A stretch of 7,676 nucleotides of DNA from Porticoccaceae bacterium (GTDB lineage Bacteria > Pseudomonadota > Gammaproteobacteria > Pseudomonadales > Porticoccaceae), in the NCBI GenBank assembly GCA_023229065.1, contig JALNZZ010000100.1:1-7676 (forward strand), written 5' to 3'. How positions within the stretch are numbered: the stretch's first letter is position 1; each line of letters starts with the position of its first letter. Positions 1 to 5,700 of this stretch are shown in pieces. Under the pieces are notes generated by a model. That model searched no databases and was not told where the DNA came from. It saw only the letters and a program-made list of their open reading frames with translations. Position numbers and translations under genes: made by a program.

Positions 1-326
1 TACTGCTGCTCAATGCGACGCTCACTGTCGAACAGGGCAGGGCGGGGGCCCATCAGGGCAAGGGCTGGGAGGCATTTACCGATGCTGCTGTCCACGCCTT
101 GAATGAGCAGCGCGACAACCTGGTGTTCATGTTGTGGGGCAGTTATGCCCAAAAGAAAGGCAACTTTATCGACAGTAGCAAGCATCTGGTACTGAAGGCG
201 CCGCACCCCTCACCGCTATCTGCCCATCGGGGTTTTTTGGGGTGTCGGCACTTTTCCAAAGCCAATGACTACCTGGTGACCACCGGGCAGACACCTATTG
301 ACTGGCAGCTGCCGGAAAATCTTTGA
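1..326 (+). CDS. ung: Uracil-DNA glycosylase, C-terminal part (5' end outside window)
   Basis: This is a family 1 uracil-DNA glycosylase, which excises uracil from DNA at the first step of base excision repair. The frame is open from position 3 and gives about 107 residues ending at the TGA at 324-326, roughly the C-terminal half of a protein that is usually about 225-230 residues. The visible sequence follows E. coli Ung closely: an LLLN start to the segment, then GWEAFTD, LLWGSYAQKKG and the diagnostic HPSPLSAHRGF motif, whose first His is the catalytic histidine of the family and whose loop inserts into the DNA minor groove. It ends with TPIDWQLP, a typical Ung tail. The water-activating GQDPYH motif would lie upstream of the window. 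A TTG at 99 is internal and not a real start. The gene converges on aqpZ across a repeat region. Identification is firm. Confidence 0.96.
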   Translation, partial: LLLNATLTVEQGRAGAHQGKGWEAFTDAAVHALNEQRDNLVFMLWGSYAQKKGNFIDSSKHLVLKAPHPSPLSAHRGFLGCRHFSKANDYLVTTGQTPIDWQLPENL

Positions 327-339
327 GGAACGATTTCTG

Positions 340-455
340 TGTCATCCCGGCCAGGTGGAGGGATCTGACCGGTTTTTATGTCATCCCGACCAGTGGAGGG
401 GGATCTGACCGTTTTTATGTCATCCCGACCAGCGGGAGGGATCTAACCGTTTTTG
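340..455 (+). repeat. Three direct tandem half-units, 38-39 bp each, leading into a palindrome
   Basis: The word TGTCATCCC begins at 340, 379, 418 and 456, a spacing of 39, 39 and 38 bp. Each unit reads approximately TGTCATCCCGACCAG, then a GGAGGGATCT block, then a T-rich tail (gaccgttttta-like). The first unit has GGCC in place of GACC and the second carries an extra G in the GGAGGG block, so the copies have drifted. In most units the core CCCG-ACCA-CGGG can fold into a small hairpin. The fourth copy, at 456, is the left arm of the adjacent 70-bp palindrome. There is no spacer DNA between the units, so this is not a CRISPR array. The T-rich tails after the potential stems could contribute to termination downstream of ung, but this is inference. 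Confidence 0.85.
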
Positions 456-525
456 TGTCATCCCGACCAACGGGAGGGATCTTAACTACCGAGGTATAAG
501 ATCCCTCCCGTTGGTCGGGATGACA
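456..525. repeat. 70-bp REPIN-like palindrome with perfect 29-bp arms
   Basis: Positions 456-484 and 497-525 are exact reverse complements over 29 bp, separated by a 12-nt loop (ACTACCGAGGTA). The left arm begins TGTCATCCCGACCAACGGG and ends in GATCTTA. The right arm is its complement. As RNA or single-stranded DNA this would form a very stable hairpin, and each arm also contains its own small hairpin (TCCCG-ACCAA-CGGGA). The same element, inverted and with four arm mismatches, lies at 5630-5699. Two inverted copies of a short palindromic unit are the hallmark of REP doublets (REPINs), which are mobilised in trans by RAYT transposases. No such gene is in the window. It lies between the convergent genes ung and aqpZ, where it could also end transcription from both sides. 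Confidence 0.85.
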
Positions 526-528
526 GCC

Positions 529-600
529 AATGGCGGTATGCCAGTCAAAGGCAGGATGCCACCCTAAGACGGTATGTCACCCAAAGACGGTATGCCAGCC
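529..600. repeat. Four 18-bp imperfect tandem repeats
   Basis: Four consecutive 18-bp units occupy 529-546, 547-564, 565-582 and 583-600. The last reads AAAGACGGTATGCCAGCC, and the others differ at a few positions each. Read on the minus strand, the units contain TGRCATMCCGNC, which resembles the head of the larger half-unit (TGTCATCCCGAC). The array is in the same orientation as the right arm of the neighbouring palindrome, so it looks like a shortened, diverged continuation of the same repeat family. It ends 9 bp before the aqpZ stop codon and is non-coding. Confidence 0.8.
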
Positions 601-609
601 ACACCAGCA

Positions 610-1314
610 TTAGTCGTCGCGATCAGCCAGAGCAAAGCGGTAAATCAGCGCCCCGACGGCGGCACCTATCAGCGGCATCACCCAGAAAAACCACAACTGC
701 GCCATGGCAATTGAGGGGCCGAAGAGCGCGACTCCTGTACTGCGCGCCGGGTTCACCGAGGTGTTGGTAACCGGAATCGAGATCAGGTGGATCAGTGCCA
801 GTGCCAGGCCAATAGCAAGGCCGGCAAAAGCAGGGGACGCCCTTTTGGCCGTGGCGCCCAGGATAATCAGCAGAAACATCGCCGTCAGAACCACTTCTGT
901 CCAGATAGCAGCGCCCATGCCATAGCCATCGGGTGAGTGACTGCCATAGCCGTTGGTGGCAAACCCGCCTATTTCAGCTCCGGGCTTGCCCGTGGCGATT
1001 TGGTAAAGGATAAAGCCGGCGATCACTGCGCCGACCACTTGGGCAATGATATAACCCGGCAGCTCTGCCCAGCGAAAGCGTCCGCCCACTGCCAGTCCTA
1101 AGGTCACGGCAGGATTGAAGTGGGCGCCAGAGATCGGGCCAAACGCATAGGCCCCTGTCACCACCGTCAAACCGAAGGCGAGAGCGACCCCCAGTAGACC
1201 AATACCGAGCTCTGGATAAGCAGCGGCAAGCACGGCGCTGCCACAACCACCAAAGGTCAGCCAGAAGGTACCGAGAAGCTCGGCAAGCCATTTTTTAGCA
1301 TTGTGTGTGTCCAT
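610..1314 (-). CDS. aqpZ: Aquaporin Z, water channel
   Basis: This is an inner-membrane major intrinsic protein that conducts water and adjusts cell volume during osmotic shifts. The chosen start is the ATG at 1314 (MDTHNAKKW), giving 234 residues against 231 in E. coli AqpZ. A GGAG Shine-Dalgarno lies 6 nt upstream, and the longer in-frame extension to 1437 has no aquaporin similarity. Six hydrophobic segments are visible. Both pore NPA motifs are intact at residues 67-69 (GAHFNPAVT) and 188-190 (NTSVNPARS). The aromatic/arginine selectivity filter can be read as F47, H176, T185 and R191, matching F43, H174, T183 and R189 of E. coli AqpZ. The His and the small Thr argue for a water-specific pore rather than a glycerol facilitator. 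The gene is convergent with ung and divergent from the wbpM-like gene. Its own promoter could not be assigned with confidence. Confidence 0.96.
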   Translation of the reverse strand: MDTHNAKKWLAELLGTFWLTFGGCGSAVLAAAYPELGIGLLGVALAFGLTVVTGAYAFGPISGAHFNPAVTLGLAVGGRFRWAELPGYIIAQVVGAVIAGFILYQIATGKPGAEIGGFATNGYGSHSPDGYGMGAAIWTEVVLTAMFLLIILGATAKRASPAFAGLAIGLALALIHLISIPVTNTSVNPARSTGVALFGPSIAMAQLWFFWVMPLIGAAVGALIYRFALADRDD

Positions 1315-1430
1315 GAGGATCTCCGGGATAAGTGTTGGATCGGCAACTTGTTTATGAGACGCGGCGGGGCAATCGTCAATGGTTACAATCTGAAATAGTC
1401 TATTTTTCTTGCTGAGCCTAGCGACAAGGC

Positions 1431-1472
1431 TGTGCATAACTCTGTGAGTATCTGTGGCAGGGCTGTTGATAA
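1431..1472 (-). promoter_or_regulatory. Two DnaA-box-like 9-mers upstream of aqpZ
   Basis: On the minus strand, 1431-1439 reads TTATGCACA, a perfect match to the relaxed DnaA box TTATNCACA. 1464-1472 reads TTATCAACA, one mismatch from TTATCCACA. A more degenerate TGTGAGTAT lies between them on the plus strand (1443-1451). The cluster sits in the long divergent gap between aqpZ and the wbpM-like gene. No AT-rich unwinding region or replication gene is adjacent, so a replication origin is not supported, and a DnaA-responsive promoter is only a possibility. The rest of 1315-1556 shows no gene or other clear signal. Confidence 0.3.
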
Positions 1473-1556
1473 CTGTGTTTTCAACTCGATGTCGAAGGCG
1501 TGTATCCGGGCTGGTTTCCAGACTGTAAAATTATTGGTGTCACGGGCGGTGTTTGT

Positions 1557-1585
1557 TTGTGATGACAGGCCTTGAGGTATAGAAT
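1557..1585 (+). promoter_or_regulatory. Candidate sigma70 promoter for the wbpM-like gene
   Basis: TTGTGA at 1557-1562 (4 of 6 to TTGACA) and TAGAAT at 1580-1585 (5 of 6 to TATAAT) are separated by 17 bp, the ideal spacing. Transcription would start near 1592 and produce a leader of about 190 nt before the coding region. The call is from consensus matching only. Confidence 0.5.
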
Positions 1586-1591
1586 TGCGCA

Positions 1592-1779
1592 CCAAAGGAG
1601 ACGCCGCTTTGTCAGGCCGGGAGACCTGATACAAGGTTCGGCTTGGTATCCGGTGACGGCAACTGCCGTAAAATCCTCATAATGTCAGCGGTACCGCAGG
1701 GTTTCTCAAAGCCCCACCACGGAGGTGGGTCAAACGCTATGCGGCTGAACGGACCTGGCTGATACGGGAAGTGCATTGA
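1592..1779 (+). promoter_or_regulatory. Structured 5' leader of the wbpM-like gene
   Basis: This non-coding stretch between the predicted transcription start and the coding region contains five self-complementary segments in a row. They are TCAGG/CCTGA at 1612-1629, GATACAAG with CTTGGTATC at 1628-1650 (one bulge, competing with the first), ACGGC/GCCGT at 1656-1669 with loop AACT, the palindrome GCGGTACCGC at 1688-1697, and CCCACC/GGTGGG at 1713-1729. No run of T follows any of them, so none is an ordinary intrinsic terminator. Two short words recall the JUMPstart/ops element of polysaccharide operons: CGCTTTGTCAG at 1605-1615 (JUMPstart has CGCTTTGGCAG) and GCGGTACCG (ops has GCGGTAGCG). Their separation, about 70-80 bp, is wrong for a real JUMPstart. 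I do not recognise a known riboswitch. Confidence 0.4.
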
Positions 1780-3840
1780 TTGCCGGTCGCGATGGCCGGT
1801 GTATCCCACTGCAGGGTTCAAAGAACATTGCGACAATTTTTGCTTTATTTGCCCCGCGCCTGGAAGCGACTGATACTGGTTGCCAACGATTTTGTGCTTG
1901 TCGAGCTGTGCCTGCTGCTGGCGTTTTATCTGCGTCTCGACTGGCCGCCCCGAGAGCTGATCATCAATTATCTGCCCGTGTTCCTGCTGTCGCCCTTGTG
2001 TGTTCTGGGGATGTTCTGGCGGCTGGAACTCTATAGCTCCATTACTCGCCATGCTGGCCCCGAGATTATTGGAGTCTTCGCCCGCGGCCTGACAATTGCC
2101 GTGCTGATGTTGCTGGTGATCTCTCTGGTATTCCCCACCCAGCCGCAGATGCCGCGCAGTGTCTGGGGCATGTTCTGGGCGCTGTCGATTTTGGCACTGC
2201 TCACCTCTCGACTGGTAGCCAGCCGCTGGTTTCACGGCAGCTCGCTGTCGTCGATGATCATGGATTTTGCGGGTTGGCGACCGGGCCAGAAACAGCGAGG
2301 CCGGGCTGTGGCGATCTATGGTGCGGGCGAAGCAGGTCGTCAGCTGATGGGTGCCCTGGTCCAGGGGCGGCAGTTCAGGCCGGTGGCCTTTGTCGACGAC
2401 GATCCAGCCTTGCAGGGACAGAGGGTTGTGGGGCTCAAGGTCTATGCGCCTTGGGATCTGCGAGACTTGATCGATACCATGGGCATCTGTGAGCTGATGC
2501 TGGCTATCCCTTCCGCCAGTCGTCGTCGCCGCCAGGAGATCATCCATTTTCTGGAACCTTTGGACATCCACGTAGTGTCGGTGCCGGCTATGGAAGAGCT
2601 GGCCCAGGGGCTGGTGACGGTGGAGGATATCCGCGAGGTGGATGTGGCGGACATCCTCGGTCGCGACTCGGTATTCAGCGATCCACAACTGCTGGCTGCC
2701 TCAATCAGCGGCCGTGCTGTACTGGTGACCGGTGCCGGTGGGTCTATTGGTTCAGAGCTGTGTCGGCGCATCATTCGTCACCGCCCCAGCCGGCTTGTGC
2801 TGCTCGATCATAGCGAGTACAACCTCTACGCCATTCTCAGCGAGCTGGAACAGATCGCGGTGCGCACCAAGGTCAATGTGCAGCTGTTGCCCGTGTTGGG
2901 GTCAGTCACCGACGGCGCGCTGTGCAAGGCCGTGTGCCACAGCCATCAGATTCACTGCATCTACCACGCCGCTGCCTATAAGCATGTGCCGCTGGTGGAG
3001 CACAATGGCTATCAGGGCTTCGTCAACAATGTCTGGGGTACCCTGGTTCTGGCCCGGGCGGCCATGGAAGAGGGCGTATCCAGCTTTGTGCTGATTTCCA
3101 CCGACAAGGCGGTGCGCTCCACCAATATTATGGGCGTGACCAAGCGCCTTGCCGAGCTGGTGCTGCAAGCCCTCAGCCACGAAAGGGTTGTTGACTTTAC
3201 CGGGTTGCCAGCGCCGGTGGGCAATGGTGAAGTGGTGCAGGGTACCCGCTTTACCATGGTGCGTTTCGGCAATGTGCTGGACTCCTCCGGGTCTGTTATC
3301 CCGCGCTTTCGCGCCCAGATTCGCGCTGGGGGCCCGGTGACGGTGACCCACCGCGATGTTACCCGCTACTTTATGACAATCCCCGAGGCCGCAGAGCTGG
3401 TGCTGCAGGCCCATGCACTGAGCAGTGGCGGTGAGGTCTTTCTCCTCGACATGGGCGAGCCGGTGAAAATCGATGATCTGGCCCGGCGGCTGATCCATCT
3501 CTCGGGATTGTCGGTGCGCGATAGCAATAACCCCGACGGCGATATCGAGATTCGCTATACAGGCATCCGCCCCGGTGAGAAGCTGTTTGAAGAGTTGCTG
3601 CTGGACGACACTGCCGAAGCCACCAGCCACCCTAAAGTATGGCGCGCCAATGAGCAGGTGATTCCATGGCGGGAGCTGAAAACCCTGCTGGTGGCGGTTC
3701 ACGGTGCCCTGGCAGCGGGTGACCACGTCACTGTGGAGCAACTGCTGGCAAGACCCGAGGTGGCTTATCAACCGATGCAGGCAATACCGCCGGGTGGTTT
3801 ACCGCCGAGCGCCTTTGCAAATGGACTCAAGGGTCGTTAG
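1780..3840 (+). CDS. wbpM: Membrane-bound nucleotide-sugar 4,6-dehydratase, WbpM/PglF family
   Basis: This protein probably converts UDP-GlcNAc to its 4-keto-6-deoxy derivative, the entry step to sugars such as QuiNAc, FucNAc or bacillosamine for O-antigen, capsule or glycoprotein. It has 686 residues against about 665 for Pseudomonas WbpM. About four membrane segments lie at residues 30-145. A first Rossmann domain starts at IYGAGEAG (about 179-186), and the catalytic extended-SDR domain starts at TGAGGSIG (317-324). The catalytic triplet TDK is at 441-443, with Met451 eight residues after the Lys where short FlaA1-type enzymes have Tyr. This Met is normal for the large membrane subfamily. 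Other family blocks are HAAAYKHVPLVEHN, TRFTMVRFGNVL and RPGEKLFEELL. The start is uncertain: the TTG at 1780 has GGGAAG 8 nt upstream and follows a stop codon, while the ATG at 1792 lacks a Shine-Dalgarno. No glycosyltransferase or transporter genes adjoin it. The exact product cannot be read from sequence. Confidence 0.93.
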   Translation: MPVAMAGVSHCRVQRTLRQFLLYLPRAWKRLILVANDFVLVELCLLLAFYLRLDWPPRELIINYLPVFLLSPLCVLGMFWRLELYSSITRHAGPEIIGVFARGLTIAVLMLLVISLVFPTQPQMPRSVWGMFWALSILALLTSRLVASRWFHGSSLSSMIMDFAGWRPGQKQRGRAVAIYGAGEAGRQLMGALVQGRQFRPVAFVDDDPALQGQRVVGLKVYAPWDLRDLIDTMGICELMLAIPSASRRRRQEIIHFLEPLDIHVVSVPAMEELAQGLVTVEDIREVDVADILGRDSVFSDPQLLAASISGRAVLVTGAGGSIGSELCRRIIRHRPSRLVLLDHSEYNLYAILSELEQIAVRTKVNVQLLPVLGSVTDGALCKAVCHSHQIHCIYHAAAYKHVPLVEHNGYQGFVNNVWGTLVLARAAMEEGVSSFVLISTDKAVRSTNIMGVTKRLAELVLQALSHERVVDFTGLPAPVGNGEVVQGTRFTMVRFGNVLDSSGSVIPRFRAQIRAGGPVTVTHRDVTRYFMTIPEAAELVLQAHALSSGGEVFLLDMGEPVKIDDLARRLIHLSGLSVRDSNNPDGDIEIRYTGIRPGEKLFEELLLDDTAEATSHPKVWRANEQVIPWRELKTLLVAVHGALAAGDHVTVEQLLARPEVAYQPMQAIPPGGLPPSAFANGLKGR

Positions 3841-3842
3841 CA

Positions 3843-3855
3843 GGGATAATATCCC
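3843..3855 (+). terminator. Short hairpin just after the wbpM-like stop codon
   Basis: GGGAT-AAT-ATCCC forms a 5-bp stem with a 3-nt loop, 2 nt after the TAG stop, and is followed by ACTATTTTCC. The stem is short and the T-run is interrupted, so it would be a weak terminator at best. Read-through into leuA2 is possible. Confidence 0.25.
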
Positions 3856-3897
3856 ACTATTTTCCTGTCGAGCCTGTCTTCACTGTGGTTTTGTACC

Positions 3898-3909
3898 GTC
3901 AGATCTGAC
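3898..3909. promoter_or_regulatory. 12-bp perfect palindrome upstream of leuA2, possible operator
   Basis: GTCAGATCTGAC is an exact 12-bp palindrome ending 42 bp before the leuA2 ATG. A weak promoter candidate overlaps it: TTGTAC at 3891-3896 with a poor -10 (GATACG) at 3914-3919. This would place the palindrome in the spacer, a position suited to repression. No known regulator consensus is recognised, and both the promoter and the operator role are speculative. Confidence 0.25.
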
Positions 3910-3951
3910 AGGCGATACGACTGCAAGCGCCCACCACCCACCAAACACTAC

Positions 3952-5496
3952 ATGGCCAAGATGACTCAAACCCGGCATATCCAGTTGATGGACACTACTC
4001 TGCGCGATGGCGAGCAGACCCAAGGCATTTCCTTTTCCGCAGAGGAAAAGGCCACTATTGCCAAGGCACTGCTGAAATCGCTCAGAGTGGATCGCATCGA
4101 AGTGGCGTCCGCCGGTGTGTCTGAGGGCGAAAAGCAGGCGGTGACGGCGATCAATGACTGGGCGCGAGAAGAGGGCCTGGATAGCCGTATCGAGGTGTTG
4201 GGCTTTGTCGACCACAAACGCAGTGTCGACTGGGTCGTGGACACCGGCGGCAAGGTGATCAACCTGCTCACCAAAGGCAGCGAAAAGCACTGCCGTGAAC
4301 AGCTCGGCAACACCCTTGAAGGGCATGCCGATGACATTCTCCTGACCGTTGGATACGCTCTTTCGCGCGGCTTGCAAGTCAACGTCTATCTGGAAGACTG
4401 GTCCAATGGCTACCGGGACAGTCGCGACTACGTCTACGGTCTGATGGACCGTTTGCGCGGCGTTGGCATCACGCACTTCATGCTGCCAGACACCCTGGGG
4501 GTGATGTCGCCCGACGAGGTCTACGAGAGTCTCGGCGACATGACCAGCCGCTACCCGGACGTACAGTTTGATTTCCACCCCCACAATGATTACGGCTTGG
4601 CAGTGGCGAATGTGATGGCAGCGGTGAAGGCCGGTGTTTCAGCGATCCACTGCACGGTGAACTGCCTGGGCGAGCGCGCCGGCAATGCCTCCCTGGCTGA
4701 GGTGGCGGTGGTACTGCGGGACAAGATGGGCATGGCGTTGTCCATCGATGAGGGCAGTATCTTCAGGGTCAGCAAGATGGTGGAGAGTTTTTCGGGCAAG
4801 TGGATCTCCGACAACACACCGATAGTGGGCGCTGATGTTTTCACCCAGACTGCAGGCATTCACGCCGATGGCGACCGCAAGGGCGGTCTGTATTTCAGCC
4901 AGCTGACGCCAGAGCGCTTCAATCGTACCCGCAGCTATGCCCTGGGCAAAATGAGCGGCAAGTCGTCATTGGTAAAAAACCTGGAAGCGCTGGGCATCAC
5001 CCTGTCGCCGGAGAATCAGGCCAAAGTGCTGGCACGTATTGTCAAAATGGGCGACTCCAAGCACCAGATCACCATGGACGATCTGCCTTTTATCATCGCC
5101 GATGTGATGGAGAGCCGCGACTACAAGCATATTCGCTTGCTGGATTGCACCATCAACAGCCGCCTCAACGAAGACTCGCAAGTGGCGATCCGTGTCGAAC
5201 TCAATGGCGAGATCCATGAGGCCAGCGGGCAAGGCAACGGTGGCTTTGACGCTTTTATCAATGCCATACGCAGCGTGTTGGAGAACAAGGGCATCCGCCT
5301 GCCGGACCTGGTCGACTACGAGGTAAAAATTCCTCGCGGCGGCAAGACCAACGCCCTTACCGAATGCGTCGTCACCTGGCAGCGAGAGGATGGCCACACC
5401 CACAAAACCCGGGGTGTACATGCCAACCAGGTGTTTGCCGGAGTGTTGGCTACCCTGCGGATGATCAATCTGCAGCTACACGAAATGGCGCTGTAA
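3952..5496 (+). CDS. leuA2: 2-isopropylmalate synthase family protein, LeuA2 type
   Basis: This is a DRE-TIM metallolyase that condenses acetyl-CoA with a 2-oxoacid. The most likely reaction is with 2-oxoisovalerate, giving 2-isopropylmalate, the committed step of leucine synthesis. The 514 residues show DTTLRDGEQ at 14-22 (catalytic R18, metal ligand D19), the metal-binding FHPHND with H209 and H211, NCLGERAGN at 237-245 and GIHADG at 302-307. A C-terminal LeuA dimer/allosteric domain spans about 390-510, with GQGNGGFDA and a closing GVHANQVFAGVLATLRMIN, so leucine feedback control is plausible. The TKGSEKH and LEDWSNG (147-153) segments differ from E. coli-type LeuA and recall the LeuA2 branch that, from memory, is common in Bacteroidetes. 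Homocitrate or citramalate synthase activity cannot be excluded. A leuB-like gene converges from downstream. The ATG at 3952 has no visible Shine-Dalgarno, and the ATG at 3961 is an alternative start. Confidence 0.88.
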   Translation: MAKMTQTRHIQLMDTTLRDGEQTQGISFSAEEKATIAKALLKSLRVDRIEVASAGVSEGEKQAVTAINDWAREEGLDSRIEVLGFVDHKRSVDWVVDTGGKVINLLTKGSEKHCREQLGNTLEGHADDILLTVGYALSRGLQVNVYLEDWSNGYRDSRDYVYGLMDRLRGVGITHFMLPDTLGVMSPDEVYESLGDMTSRYPDVQFDFHPHNDYGLAVANVMAAVKAGVSAIHCTVNCLGERAGNASLAEVAVVLRDKMGMALSIDEGSIFRVSKMVESFSGKWISDNTPIVGADVFTQTAGIHADGDRKGGLYFSQLTPERFNRTRSYALGKMSGKSSLVKNLEALGITLSPENQAKVLARIVKMGDSKHQITMDDLPFIIADVMESRDYKHIRLLDCTINSRLNEDSQVAIRVELNGEIHEASGQGNGGFDAFINAIRSVLENKGIRLPDLVDYEVKIPRGGKTNALTECVVTWQREDGHTHKTRGVHANQVFAGVLATLRMINLQLHEMAL

Positions 5497-5516
5497 CAGA
5501 CAGGCGCGTCACCCTA

Positions 5517-5570
5517 TCCGCAAGGGGAGTGGTTCCCGCAAGAGTAGTGGTATCCACCAGGGGAGTGGTG
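5517..5570. repeat. Three 18-bp imperfect tandem repeats
   Basis: Units lie at 5517-5534, 5535-5552 and 5553-5570, with AGTGG recurring at exactly 18-bp intervals (5528, 5546, 5564). The first unit reads TCCGCAAGGGGAGTGGTT. On the minus strand the word TACCACTCCCC partly resembles TATCACTCC in the drifted half-unit at 5701-5720, so the array may be a diverged relative of the palindromic repeat family. It begins 20 bp after the leuA2 stop codon. The period equals that of the array at 529-600, although the two unit sequences differ. Confidence 0.7.
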
Positions 5571-5587
5571 GCGTAGCGCTACTCCGA

Positions 5588-5629
5588 CATCTTGAGCATG
5601 CGCTCTATGTCATCTTGACTCATGTTCTC
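5588..5629 (+). repeat. Two degenerate half-units preceding the second palindrome
   Basis: CATCTTGA recurs at 5588 and 5611 and becomes CATCTCGA at 5633 inside the palindrome arm, a spacing of 23 then 22 bp. The intervening sequences share CATG and TCT. These look like eroded copies of the left half-unit in the same orientation. The match is short and the call is correspondingly tentative. Confidence 0.5.
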
Positions 5630-5699
5630 TGTCATCTCGACCAACGGGAGAGATCTTATACCTCGGCGGTGAAGATCCCTCCCGCTGGTCGGGATGACA
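5630..5699. repeat. Second 70-bp REPIN-like palindrome, inverted relative to the first
   Basis: The left arm at 5630-5658 and the right arm at 5671-5699 are reverse complements at 25 of 29 positions, separated by a 12-nt loop (TACCTCGGCGGT). The loop matches the reverse complement of the loop of the 456-525 element at 10 of 12 positions, and the arms are the same unit. This is therefore a true second copy of one element, inserted or oriented the other way. It lies between the convergent leuA2 and leuB genes. The arms here have drifted, mainly in the left arm, which would still leave a strong hairpin. Confidence 0.83.
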
Positions 5700-5700
5700 A

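Noticed and set aside
340..484. CRISPR-like regular repeats of about 39 bp
   Set aside because: The units are contiguous, with repeat sequence filling the whole period and no variable spacers. They have drifted from each other and end in a palindrome, and no cas gene is nearby.
456..525. Integron attC site or phage attachment site
   Set aside because: The arms are perfectly complementary with no GTTRRRY-type core, no extrahelical bases pattern and no integrase or cassette genes nearby. The second copy fits a dispersed repeat better.
1315..1437. Longer N-terminus for aqpZ starting at 1437
   Set aside because: The added 41 residues have no aquaporin similarity, while the ATG at 1314 has a well-placed GGAG and gives the normal family length.
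1612..1669. Possible tRNA or tRNA-like structure (GGTTCGG near paired stems)
   Set aside because: No cloverleaf can be drawn. There is no acceptor stem, no anticodon arm of correct length and no GGTTCGANNCC T-arm.
1612..2688. Minus-strand open frame of 358 codons
   Set aside because: It is antisense to the wbpM-like gene, low in complexity (rich in Q, H and R), has no recognisable domain, and overlaps a gene with full family motifs.
3880..4584. Minus-strand open frame of 234 codons
   Set aside because: It is antisense to the leuA2 gene and its regulatory region, with no domain and no plausible ribosome site.
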